Assembly (NCBI GenBank): GCA_963680875.1 | Contig: OY804589.1 | Location: forward strand, 24,261,462-24,325,461 | From: Bathymodiolus brooksi | Lineage: Eukaryota; Mollusca; Bivalvia; Mytilida; Modiolidae | Length of the DNA: 64,000 bases | Direction: 5' to 3' | Part shown: positions 25,901 to 35,999 of the stretch, piece after piece | How the letters are laid out: each line of letters opens with the position of its first letter | How positions within the stretch are numbered: the stretch's first letter is position 1 | Notes under the pieces: generated by a model | Seen by the model: the letters and a program-made list of their open reading frames with translations, nothing else | The model's database searches: none | Told to the model about the DNA's origin: nothing | Program-made: the position numbers and the translations under genes

Positions 25901-28900
25901 CCTCTTGTTCTTTTAGTGATTGCATTGTCTGCCCTTCTTCTATTTACGGCCTCTGATTACCTCGTTGGTATCTGCAAGCTATTTTTAGAATTTCGATCAC
26001 ATCTTTGCAATATATGTTGTGTTCAAGCCTTTAAATATTTGAATAGTAGACCAGGGCATCAAAAATATAATTAGGGAATTAATAATCAACTTTCTACCAA
26101 GATATAATTGCCAATACCATTTTTCGTCATCTGTATCTAAGAATAATTCTTAGCAATGAGCTGATATCTTTTGTCTTATTTATTTTATTTGTGTTTGTTT
26201 CCAAATAGTGATGTCAGATACGTCTTGACTATATGAGTAACACGGTGGGTGTTTTATAAGAGGCAGGAACTGCTTAACCTTCGCGAGCATCTTGTTTCAA
26301 TCCCGGTTTTTGGTGGTGTCCATGTTGCTCATCTCTTTTGTTTTCTGTGTTGTGTTTTATATTTTGTTTGGTTTCTTCCTGTGTCTTGTGCACCCAATGT
26401 TGCCAGTGTCTCTAGATGATTTTCCATTGTTGATTTGCTTTTCGGTTTTCTCTAATATTTATTTTTGAAAGAGAAGATGAGATGAATCCATTAGATGCTT
26501 GACTTAATAATATAATATTCAGAAGACGATGACGTTGTAAAATATCTGAATACAAAATAATACATAATTGAGCTGGTTTATTTGAACATTTAATTTTCAG
26601 TCGGCACCGACAAAAAACGGATCCTGGAACAATAATTATAACGACCGTTTTAAAGGTACTATATTTAATTTAATGTTAATTATTTTATAATTAAGATGAC
26701 ATGTGAGATGAAGAACAACACTGTATGTAAACGTCAGAGAAAACCGAAATGGCAGTCAAGAATAGACAAGCTAGAGGCATTCGGTACAAGACACAAACAG
26801 AACAAAACCAAAACAAAGCAGAAAAAAAAGCAAAACAAAAAAAATCAAAAAAAACAAAGCAAAAAACAAAACTAAAACAAAACTAAAAAACAGCACAGAA
26901 CACAAAAGAAAAGATTCCAAATGGGGAACGAGAACTCCTAACAACGAGAACTCCGAACAACGAGAACTCCGAAGGAGAACAGACAATACAAAGGGGCAAC
27001 GAGAACTCCGAATGAGAACAGACAATACAAAGGGGCAACGAGAACTCCGAAGGAGAACAGACAATACAAAGGGGCAACGAGAACTCCGAAGGAGAACAGA
27101 CAATACAAAGGGGCAACGAGAACTCCGAAGGAGAACAGACAATACAAAGGGGCAACGAGAACTCCGAAGGAGAACAGACAATACAAAGGGGCAACGAGAA
27201 CTCCGAAGGAGAACAGACAATACAAAGGGGCAACGAGAACTCCGAAGGAGAACAGACAATACAAAGGGGCAACGAGAACTCCGAAGGAGAACAGACAATA
27301 CAAAGGGGCAACGAGAACTCCGAAGGAGAACAGACAATACAAAGGGGCAACGAGAACTCCGAAGGAGAACAGACAATACAAAGGGGCAACGAGAACTCCG
27401 AAGGAGAACAGACAATACAAAGGGGCAACGAGAACTCCGAAGGAGAACAGACAATACAAAGGGGCAACGAGAACTCCGAAGGAGAACAGACAATACAAAG
27501 GGGCAACGAGAACTCCGAAGGAGAACAGACAATACAAAGGGGCAACGAGAACTCCGAAGGAGAACAGACAATACAAAGGGGCAACGAGAACTCCGAAGGA
27601 GAACAGACAATACAATGGGGCAACGAGAACTCCGAAGGAGAACAGACAATACAAAGGGGCAACGAGAACTCCGAAGGAGAACAGACAATACAAAGGGGCA
27701 GCGAGAACTCCGAAGGAGAACAGACAATACAAAGGGGCAACGAGAACTCCGAAGGAGAACAGACAATACAAAGGGGCAACGAGAACTCCGAAGGAGAACA
27801 GACAATACAAAGGGGCAACGAGAACTCCGAAGGAGAACAGACAATACAAAGGGGCAACGAGAACTCCGAAGGAGAACAGACAATACAAAGGGGCAACGAG
27901 AACTCCGAAGGAGAACAGACAATACAAAGGGGCAACGAGAACTCCGAAGGAGAACAGACAATTCAAAGGGGCAACGAGAACTCCGAAGGAGAACAGACAA
28001 TACAAAGGGGCAACGAGAACTCCGAAGGAGAACAGACAATACAAAGGGGCAACGAGAACTCCGAAGGAGAACAGACAATACAAAGGGGCAACGAGAACTC
28101 CGAAGGAGAACAGACAATACAAAGGGGCAACGAGAACTCCGAAGGAGAACAGACAATACAAAGGGGCAACGAGAACTCCGAAGGAGAACAGACAATACAA
28201 AGGGGCAACGAGAACTCCGAAGGAGAACAGACAATACAATGGGGCAACGAGAACTCCGAAGGAGAACAGACAATACAAAGGGGCAACGAGAACTCCGAAG
28301 GAGAACAGACAATACAAAGGGGCAACGAGAACTCCGAAGGAGAACAGACAATACAAAGGGGCAACGAGAACTCCGAAGGAGAACAGACAATACAAAGGGG
28401 CAACGAGAACTCCAAAGGAGAACAGACAATACAAAGGGGCAACGAGAACTCCGAAGGAGAACAGACAATACAAAGGGGCAACGAGAACTCCGAAGGAGAA
28501 CAGACAATACAAAGGGGCAACGAGAACTCCGAAGGAGAACAGACAATACAAAGGGGCAACGAGAACTCCGAAGGAGAACAGACAATACAAAGGGGCAACG
28601 AGAACTCCGAAGGAGAACAGACAATACAAAGGGGCAACGAGAACTCCGAAGGAGAACAGACAATACAATGGGGCAACGAGAACTCCGAAGGAGAACAGAC
28701 AATACAAAGGGGCAACGAGAACTCCGAAGGAGAACAGACAATACAAAGGGGCAACGAGAACTCCGAAGGAGAACAGACAATACAAAGGGGCAACGAGAAC
28801 TCCGAAGGAGAACAGACAATACAAAGGGGCAACGAGAACTCCGAAGGAGAACAGACAATACAAAGGGGCAACGAGAACTCCGAAGGAGAACAGACAATAC

Positions 28901-29892
28901 AAAGGGGCAACGAGAACTCCGAAGGAGAACAGACAATACAAAGGGGCAACGAGAACTCCGAAGGAGAACAGACAATACAAAGGGGCAACGAGAACTCCGA
29001 AGGAGAACAGACAATACAAAGGGGCAACGAGAACTCCGAAGGAGAACAGACAATACAATGGCCAAATGAATAAAGACACACAAATGTCATCTACAAAGGG
29101 GCAACGAGAACTCCGAAGAAGAACAGACAATGGCCAAATGAATAAAGACACACAAATGTCATCTACAAAGCACTACACAGAAAACTAAAATTCGAGCGAT
29201 ACGAACCCAATGACAATAGCTGGGGTGAATTAAGATGTTCTGGAAGGGTAGACAGTTTCTGCTCCACATGTGGCACTCGTCGTGTTTCTCTGGTTACAAA
29301 CCCGATGACACAGACATTCCGTAACGGAAAAAGATCAGCAACACGGACTCGACCGTAATTCCTGTGGTGAACCCATGTACTCGTGAAATGTGACGACATT
29401 AACTTTAATACATTAATATTATATAGATTTCTGTTCATGCAAATTTACATTTATTTGACCTCTTGTCTTCCTGTTTAATATTTTAGGCTGGTATACCAAC
29501 GGAAATGTTAATGCTTGCTTTAGAACCGGAAGCAGCCTCTATATACTGTCAACATTTGCCTATTCAGAAGCTTCATGGATCTAGCCCCGGATTTGTCATG
29601 ACGGAAGTAGGAACTAAATACATGGTTGTAGACTTAGGAGGTATACTAATAAATTGACAATGCACACACACTCACACACACACAATTTCAACAAGATTTT
29701 GTAAACAAATATATGTATGTTTGTGCCTCTCCTAAGCCCAAGACCTGTATTTCCAAAGTCATATGTCATGGTATTTTTTCCAGAACAATGAATTAAGGAG
29801 AAAGTGATTGTTCATTTGTTGATATTGATGGAATTGTTGACTGCATATAGCCCCACGATATAGCTGAAATATTGCTAAAATTGGCGCTAAAT

Positions 29893-29938
<46 letters not shown>

Positions 29939-31930
29939 TGACTGTATGTATAAGTAACACAGCGGGTTTCCTATAAGAAGCATGAACTGCTTACCCTTCG
30001 AGAGCACCTGAATTAACCCTCTGCTGTTTCTTTGGTGGGGTTCATGTTGCTCATCTCTTTAGCTTTTTTTTTGTGTGGTCCTATTGTGTGTTCTTACGTT
30101 CTGAGTATGAGGGCTCATGTCGTATTTACGTTATTTGTGTTTGTTTGCGTATAGTGGTGTCCAACACATATTGTGTTGTGTATTTTTGTTTTGTTTGTCT
30201 TCGTCCTGTGTACTCAATGTTGCCAGTGTCTCTGGATTGTCCATTCTTGATTGCCCCTTCTGTTTTTTCTAACATATGTTATCGTCCCGTGTCTTGTGTA
30301 CCCAGTGTTGCCAGTTTCTCTGGATTGTCCATTTTTGATTGCCCCTTCGGTTTTCTCTAACGTTTATTTTTATCCCACCGGTGTTGCCATTGTCTCTGAA
30401 TTGTCCATTCTTGATTGCCCTTTGATTTTCTCTAACGTTTATTTTCGTTCGTGTCTTGTGCACCCGGTGTTGCCAGTATCTCTGGATTTTCCCTTCGGTT
30501 TTCTATAACGTTTATTTTCGTCCCATGTCTTGTGTAACCGGTGTTGCCAATGTCTGAATTGTCCATTCTTGATTGCCCCCTCGGTTTTCTCTAACCTTTA
30601 TGTTCGTCCTATATCTTGTGTACCCGGTGTTGCCAGTGTCTCTGGATTGTCCATTCTTGATTACCCCTTCGGTTTTCTCTAACGTTTATTGACCATCACT
30701 ATTAAAACTTTTTCTTCATAACCGCCATGATATAGCTGGAATATTTGTTGAAAGTGGCGTTAAAAACCATAAACCGAAGATACGAAAAATCAATTTTATC
30801 CAATCGCCATCATGCTAATTGTGGTCGCTTGATCCCAAAATAGGGATATTTATAGTGTATATTTTTATATTCTAGGAGGGACAGCGGATATTACAGTTCA
30901 TGAAAAGGCTTCCAATGGTCAACTGAAGGAATTATGCAGGGCGACTGGTAATGAGTGTGGCGGCACGTCAATTGATGCTAGATTCTTTAAAGTGCTTCAA
31001 GAAATAGCTGGAGAAAAAGTAATATCAGAATTTAAAGAAAAGGACCCATTATCTTATTTAGATCTGGTTCGAGAATTTGAAGCAGTAAAACGAACAGTTG
31101 GTAGAGAGAAAAAGAAAAAAGTCAATGTAACAATTCCATTTGTTGCAATAGACGGAAAATGCAAAAAATTTGGAGGGAAGAGTTTAGAATCCGCCATTGG
31201 TTCGTCGTCGTATGTGGACAAAATAACTCTATGGGGTGACAAATTGAGATTTAATTCCGATTTAATGATCAAGCTCTTCACTCCAACAATTGACAGCATC
31301 ATTACCTTAATGAAAAACACCCTTTCCAATAGGTCCACGAATGACCTATCAACTATTTTAATGGTCGGAGGATTTTCCGAATGTCCTCTGATACAAGATG
31401 CCGTCCAGGCAGCATTCCCTGGCAAGCGAATTATAATACCGGAAGATGCTGGTATGTCGGTATTGAAAGGGGCTGTTTTATTTGGTCATCGTCCGGATTT
31501 CATTCGGTCACGTGTGATGAAATGCAGCTACGGCATAAAGACGAATATTCCTTTTGATAAGAGAAAGCATGATGCAAAGCAGAAGGTTTTGATGGATGGG
31601 GAAGAAAAATGCGACAATATTTTCTCTCTAATTATTGAAAAAGATCAGATGGTAGAAGCCGGAACGAAAGTGTTGAAGTCGTACTTTACTCCGTATCCAC
31701 ACCAAGACGTTATGGATTTTTTGATCTATGTATCGGACAAGCAATATCCGTCATACGTTGATGACAATGGTTGCTCACTACTTTGTAAACCTACAATTAC
31801 ATTCCCTGAAACATGTGCGGAAAAGCGCTGGGTTGACGTTGAATATATCTTCGGAAATACGGAAATTGGAATGACAGCCGTAGACAGGAATTCTGGGAAG
31901 GAAATAACCTCTACGTTTAATCTGATTTAA
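16675..31930 (+). CDS. HSPA12-like Hsp70-family protein, complete in 4 exons
   Basis: Exons 16675-16983, 18846-19064, 29487-29640 and 30876-31930 each have GT/AG borders and join in frame to 1737 bases, 578 residues plus stop. It is an actin-fold ATPase of the divergent Hsp70 subfamily 12. Visible motifs: phosphate 1 ([13 protein letters not shown], residues 13-25), the connect-type block ([11 protein letters not shown]), phosphate 2 across the exon 3/4 border (VVDLGG then GTADITVHE) and the adenosine motif ([11 protein letters not shown]). It lacks the classical substrate-binding domain and EEVD tail, as is normal for HSPA12. These genes are strongly expanded in bivalves and linked there to stress and immunity; a role for this copy is inference. 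A splice-acceptor-like site at 16643-16653 suggests a noncoding exon upstream. Intron 2 is 10.4 kb because of two minisatellite arrays. Confidence 0.92.
16984..18845 (+). other. HSPA12-like gene, intron 1
   Basis: 1.86-kb intron. It begins with an A/C-rich low-complexity tract (17030-17180) and contains a plus-strand family A SINE at 17817-18060. I see nothing else coding. Confidence 0.75.
17817..18060 (+). mobile_element. tRNA-derived SINE, family A, nearly complete
   Basis: The clearest forward copy. The head contains an A-box-like TGGTAGTTGGA and a B-box GTTCGAATCCC, followed by the core with TTTCTCCGGGTACTCCGG and the tail TTGAAAGTGGCGTTAAACAC. It lies in intron 1 of the HSPA12-like gene. 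Confidence 0.88.
18846..19064 (+). CDS. HSPA12-like gene, exon 2
   Basis: 73 codons, phase 0 on both sides (tttag acceptor, AAG/gtacta donor). It encodes [15 protein letters not shown] and [18 protein letters not shown], both typical of the family. Confidence 0.92.
19096..19325 (-). mobile_element. tRNA-derived SINE, family A
   Basis: Minus-strand copy in intron 2: tail at the left end, core with GGAGAAAACCACCGACCTG on +, and head with a GTAGTTGTATATCCAACTA block at the right end. Confidence 0.85.
19420..25793. repeat. 26-bp minisatellite array with higher-order repeats, about 245 units
   Basis: The commonest unit begins GTGGTGATCGTGGTGCTCAG and ends TATTTA or TCTTTA. About 6.4 kb is filled without interruption. 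Variant units mark nested higher-order periods: 156 bp (6 units; the ATCCTGGTGCTCCG variant at 20191 and 20347), about 1.04 kb (40 units; the CCTGCTG variant at 21120 and 22161) and about 2.6 kb (100 units; 22161 and 24761, 20581 and 23173, 21120 and 23710, 20101 and 22719). Frequent stops rule out coding. Confidence 0.95.
25794..26944. other. Unique and repeat sequence between the two arrays
   Basis: It contains an element fragment with GATACAGGCTCAGGTGAGCC (25885-25904), a motif often seen in bivalve repeats, and the dispersed repeat at 26215-26470. An A-rich tract (26800-26900) leads into the 39-bp array. Confidence 0.6.
26215..26470 (+). repeat. Dispersed repeat, copy 1, with possible ancestor of the 26-bp unit
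   Basis: The order of blocks (AGTAACACGGTGGG, AACTGCTTAACCTTCG, TGTTGCTCATCTCTTT, GTTGCCAGTGTCTCT, TCGGTTTTCTCTAA) recurs at 29938-30680. The block GGTGGTGTCCATGTTGCTCA (26310-26329) resembles the 26-bp minisatellite unit closely. Confidence 0.7.
26945..29057. repeat. 39-bp minisatellite array, about 54 almost identical units
   Basis: The unit begins CGAGAACTCCGAAGGAGAAC. Only a handful of single-base variants are seen, such as an A-to-T change at about 27616, 28240, 28669 and 29059 (16, 11 and 10 units apart). Because 39 is divisible by 3 and the unit has no stops in several frames, very long ORFs arise on both strands. I treat these as artefacts. The array lies inside an intron of the HSPA12-like gene. 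Confidence 0.95.
29058..29168. repeat. Duplicated 3' flank of the 39-bp array
   Basis: The flank block starting GGCCAAATGAATAAAGACAC occurs at about 29059 and again at about 29132, with one diverged 39-bp unit between. The array edge was therefore copied together with its flank. Confidence 0.8.
29222..29330 (+). repeat. Dispersed repeat fragment, copy 2
   Basis: Diverged copy of 8335-8410 (GTGGCACTCGTCGTGTTTC), in intron 2 of the HSPA12-like gene. Confidence 0.55.
29487..29640 (+). CDS. HSPA12-like gene, exon 3
   Basis: 154 bases, phase 0 acceptor (ttttag) and phase 1 donor (GGAG/gtatac). It encodes [18 protein letters not shown] through VVDLG, the first part of the phosphate-2 motif. Confidence 0.92.
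29850..29938 (+). mobile_element. SINE 3' tail with (AATC)n microsatellite
   Basis: The tail CACGATATAGCTGAAATATT is followed by about eleven AATC repeats. The head and core are missing, as expected for a 5'-truncated insertion. Confidence 0.75.
29938..30680 (+). repeat. Dispersed repeat copy 2 with six tandem ~75-88-bp units
   Basis: The first 250 bases match 26215-26400. Then TGTTGCCAGTGTCTCTGGAT and TCGGTTTTCTCTAACGTTTA recur at about 30219, 30307, 30381, 30467, 30541 and 30629. The unit exists once in copy 1, so the tandem expansion is specific to this copy. Confidence 0.75.
30876..31930 (+). CDS. HSPA12-like gene, exon 4 (terminal)
   Basis: 1055 bases ending in TAA at 31928-31930. It begins with [11 protein letters not shown] and contains the adenosine motif [13 protein letters not shown] and the family block LKGAVLFGH. 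The minus-strand ORF at 31054-31425 is only its shadow. Confidence 0.93.
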
Positions 31931-33088
31931 TATTTACTTTGTTTTATTTGTGTGTCCAGTAGCTAAATGCCAGACTGTACTAATTAAAAAACGTGGATAT
32001 TCCTGATTTGATTCTAAAATTATACGTTTTTGACATTTGTTTTTCATATGAGTTATTGCCCTTGCGTGAGAGCAATTTTATTATAATTTTCCTAAAAGCT
32101 ATCTATATATATTTGAACCGTATAAAAATTAAGGGGTAATTTCATTTACAAGTTTTTAACAACATTTAAATTGCATACAGAGGATGAAAAAAAAATATTT
32201 AAATTTTAGTTGAAGTTTGCATGAAATTTAAAGGGAAGTTACTCCTGTGAAAACCTGAAAAAACGTCTAATTTTAGAATGAAGTCGGAAGTATGCAAATA
32301 GTCCATTAGGTGTGAAACCTATAATTAATTTCTGTTACATTTTCTACTAAATTTGTGTTTTTTCGAGCCTGCCTGGCTATTTTGTCTTAAGTTTAACTTC
32401 TTCATGACCATACATTTTCTGAAACGTACATGATTCCTCTACGTTCTGTGAAAATATAACGGGATGTTTAAAGTCTTGCAGTGACATGCCAGGCTATGGA
32501 AAACACCTACTCTAAAAATAGCTCCATCATCCCCGGGAAATTCAATATTTATAGGTCATGCATCAAATCCTCCATAGGGGTATTAAAATACAACTCAATC
32601 CATCAAATTTGGGCTCAAAATAATCCATAAATATTTAACTTCAATTATTAATTTTAATTATTCCATTCCATTCAGTATATTTTACAATACAACAAAGCAA
32701 AAGGAACTATTTTCTTTAAAAAGGACTACTTTTGATGAATTATTGGTTTGACACCATTATGAAGTCCCGGTATGTTTTGTTTTTCATTTTATTAGTAACA
32801 ATGCCATTGTACAGAAAGTGTGATAATTTCGTTTTGATAATAATTGTGAAATCTGCTGTGAATTTATTGTCGTGCTTACTGTATGATATGTCCACAACAA
32901 TAGTTATATTAGGGCTAATTATGAATATAGACATGTCTTGACTGTAACATGAAAATTAATATCCATAGAATTTATTGTTGTTTTTTTTTTTGCCTCATTT
33001 CTTTGCCTGGTGATTTCTGTATCAGATCAAAGTACTTGCATGGGGTTCTTTCCCTTCGGTCATTTCAATATTTTGGTTTGGTTTTATT

Positions 33089-33337
33089 TATGGTGTTTAA
33101 CGCCACTTTCAACAATATTCCAGTTATATCTTGGCGGTCAGTTTTATTGGTGCAGGAAACCGGAGTACCCGGAGAAAACCACTGACCTGTCGCAAGTTAC
33201 TGACAAACTGTATCACATAATGTTGTATCGAGAACACCTCGCCATGAGCGGGGTTAGAATTCACAACTTCAGTGGTGATAGCCACTGATTCCACAGGTAG
33301 TTGTAAATCCAACTACTATATGATCACGACGACGACG
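33089..33337 (-). mobile_element. tRNA-derived SINE, family A, full-length
   Basis: On +, tail GGTGTTTAACGCCACTTTC comes first, then GGAAACCGGAGTACCCGGAG and finally the head with TAGTTGTAAATCCAACTACT. It is nearly complete, followed by a short GAC-rich run. Confidence 0.88.
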
Positions 33338-33492
33338 TAAATAACATACGTATTAATCCGCGACAAACCGTTTTACTCATTGTGGCATAATTGGGTATTT
33401 ATATTTATATTAGCTGAAGTTAAACGGTAACAGAAATAAATGTTGTCGTAGAATTAGTGACAAGTATAGATACTGCTTTATACATTACAAAC

Positions 33493-33775
33493 AGGGTTTA
33501 TTAGCGTGCTCGCCACGAGTGTAGTAGATCGGGGTTCGAGTCCAGGTCGGATCAAACCAAAGACTATAAAATTGGTATTTGTTGTTCTCTGCTAAGAACG
33601 CAGCATTAAGGAAAGAGAGCAAAGACTGAATGGCTCTGAATAAAGATAATGTGTCTGAGTGGGGCGAAATGTCTATCAACGGAATATTGTTTCAGTGAGC
33701 TAGCATTATAAAAATCGGGGCCAACTAAGCGTGTTGGTCTAGTACAAAGTGAACCTCATCATCATCTCGGGGTTT
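33493..33775 (+). mobile_element. tRNA-derived SINE, family B
   Basis: The head has GCGTGCTCGCC and the B-box GGTTCGAGTCC, followed by the body (AAATTGGTATTTGTTG, GTGAGCTAGCATTATAAAAA, GTGTTGGTCTAGTACAAAG). The usual ATAGCTGAAA tail is missing at the 3' end. Confidence 0.85.
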
Positions 33776-34262
33776 AAACAAGGACCATACAATTGCTTAA
33801 TTGTTTTATAAATGATTTACAAGAGATATTTAATTACTTGTTTGATGTTCTATTACTTAAAAAAAATCATAAGTATCTGCTGTTAGATGACGATTTGATA
33901 ATAACATCAGGGTTTCATGAAGGTATTTTTTAGAATACTTTGACAATTATGGACAGTAAATGCAAAAATAAGCTAACAAACCAAAAAAAAATGAAAAACA
34001 AAGTCATTATTATTTATTTTTTTTTTGTTCAAAAAACCTTATTCATCAAACTCACAGAAATATTTTTTAAAGTTTCCTTATAATTTGAAACTGAAGAATT
34101 AATTCAAGAATAATTCTCACCGTTCTATTGTTCACCCAGGTCTATGTCAGTACCGGCATTTTACTCAAATTAGAGAACAATTGCTTGGCCGCATCAAATA
34201 ACTAAGAAGGGAAGCACATACAATTAGTTTAATTACGCCACAGTTTATTGGGTTAGGGTTAT

Positions 34263-34490
34263 AGTGTTTATCGCCACTTTAAACAATATATCAGTGGCGG
34301 TCAGTTTTATTGGTGGAGGAAACCGGGGGACTCGGGAGAAAACCACCGACCCGTCGCAAGTCACTGACAAACTCTATCACATAATGTTGTACACCTCGCC
34401 CTGATCGAGATTCGCACTCACAACATCAGTGGTGATAGACACTGATTGCATAGGTAGTTGTAAATCCAACTACCATACAAGCACGGCAAG
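34263..34490 (-). mobile_element. tRNA-derived SINE, family A
   Basis: Minus-strand copy with a short internal deletion near the tail, the core GGGAGAAAACCACCGACCCG and the head TAGTTGTAAATCCAACTACC. Confidence 0.85.
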
Positions 34491-34938
34491 GATGGCCCCT
34501 CGCATCATTTAACTAAGAAGGGAGGCATATAAAGTTAGTTAAACCGCACCACATTTTATTGAAGTGTCTGTACCAATCAGGAATGTGAGTGGTCATGTAT
34601 ATGTGCTATGGGTATCTAACACTCATGTCACAAAATTAAGCAATATTAAATGATATTTATACAATTATAATATATTTATACAACATATAGGTTACAAGAC
34701 TTTACATAAAATCACAAGTACTTGTATATTGGTCACGTGACGTCGAATCTGTTTTTTAAAAAAATGCTCGTCAATGGCTGTTATATTGCTGACACAAATA
34801 GATGATATACATTCATTGTAAAATCTACATTGTGACACGTTTTGATTGGTCACAGAATGCATTCATTGTCAGCGCTGAATATATAGTACTCGTTGATTGG
34901 CCAGAGCTTGAACTTCATCGACAGTGCAAAGGTGAAAG

Positions 34939-35193
34939 TTACTTGCTTTTTTCATATGCCTGAATGAATTCGTCATATTTTAAGTTTTTGGCCGAATCCT
35001 TACACCAAGTAATTAACATGGCGGCCAGCTTGTCGCCACAGAGTTTCAGTTCTGCGTCCGATTTGATGCCGTCCAGTATTTCCTGTTTAGATAATGCGCC
35101 CCTCTTATCAGTATCAAGTCGCTTGAAAATATCTCTCAGAACATCACCAGTAGAACGTTTCCCCCAAATATCAAGAAACTCGTCATAATTTAT
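34939..35193 (-). CDS. EF-hand gene, terminal exon
   Basis: 84 codons plus stop, covering the end of hand 2 and hands 3-4. It ends in AYEKSK. Confidence 0.82.
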   Translation of the reverse strand: MNYDEFLDIWGKRSTGDVLRDIFKRLDTDKRGALSKQEILDGIKSDAELKLCGDKLAAMLITWCKDSAKNLKYDEFIQAYEKSK

Positions 35194-35951
35194 CTGAAAC
35201 ATTAGATTTTATGAAAAATAAAATAAATGGGAAGTAGCAATATCCTTTATGAGTAAGATGTTTAACGCCACTTTCAACAATATTTCAGTTATCGTGGCAG
35301 TCAGTTTTATTCGTGAAGGAAACAGGAATACCAGGAGAAACCCACCGACCTGCCGCAAGTCACTGAAAAACTTTATCACATAATATTGTATAGAGTACAC
35401 CTCACCTAAGCGGAATTCGAACTCGCAACTTTAGTGATGGTAGGCACTCATTGCACAGGTAGTTGTAATTCCAACTACCATTCGATCATGACCACGATGA
35501 CCCCGTAACAATATGTATATGTCTTAAATATCCAAAATAGAGTAATTTTTGAAAAGATAATTCGCGAAAACACAGCCAGTCATTTGATTTATTAATACCT
35601 ATCTGAACCTGCTAATGTGTTGCTCCCAACCACATCAGTCAGCGTGCTCACACCGAGTGTGGTAGATTATGTGGTCGATCCCCGATCTGGTCAAACCCAA
35701 AGACTATTAAATTGGTATTTGTTGCTTCTCGACTAAAGAGCAAAGACTGGTTGACTCTGAATCAAGATAATGTGTATGTGTGAGTCCACATGTCTATCCG
35801 TGGACTGTTGTTTCGGTTTTCGGTGAGCTAGGACTATAAAAATCCAACTAAGCGTGTTGGTCTAGTAGAAAGCAGACCTCATCTTCATCTCATTGAAAAT
35901 CAACTTGTTGTCGCCATGATATAGCTGAAAAATGCTGAGTTGTCGTTAAAC

Positions 35952-35999
<48 letters not shown>

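Larger units (their letters stand above)
19065..29486 (+). other. HSPA12-like gene, intron 2 (10.4 kb)
   Basis: It contains a minus-strand SINE (19096-19325), the 26-bp minisatellite (19420-25793), a dispersed repeat (26215-26470), the 39-bp minisatellite (26945-29057) and a degraded repeat (29222-29330). Without the two arrays it would be about 2 kb. Confidence 0.85.
29641..30875 (+). other. HSPA12-like gene, intron 3
   Basis: It contains a SINE tail ending in a perfect (AATC)n run (29850-29938), dispersed repeat copy 2 with its tandem part (29938-30680) and another SINE tail (30714-30768). Confidence 0.75.
31931..34938. other. Intergenic, SINE-rich
   Basis: Holds three SINEs (33089-33337, 33493-33775, 34263-34490). 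I see no coding region and no clear polyadenylation site for the HSPA12-like gene in the first 200 bases. Confidence 0.6.

Noticed and set aside
26945..29057. CRISPR-like array
   Set aside because: Units are contiguous with no unique spacers, there are no cas genes, and the genome is plainly eukaryotic.
27012..29069. 685-codon ORF on + made of a 13-residue repeat ([13 protein letters not shown]), and 770-, 737-, 375- and 350-codon ORFs on - over the same DNA
   Set aside because: They follow automatically from a stop-free 39-bp unit. The array is within an intron of the HSPA12-like gene, open frames exist on both strands at once, and there is no sign of codon-level selection.
30073..30508. 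Overlapping ORFs with repeated [15 protein letters not shown]
   Set aside because: Translation of the tandem 75-88-bp repeat; frame changes between units.
31054..31425. 123-codon ORF on -
   Set aside because: Antisense shadow of HSPA12-like exon 4.
32732..32941. 69-codon hydrophobic ORF on + after the HSPA12-like gene
   Set aside because: AT-rich, no family similarity, no promoter or splice context.
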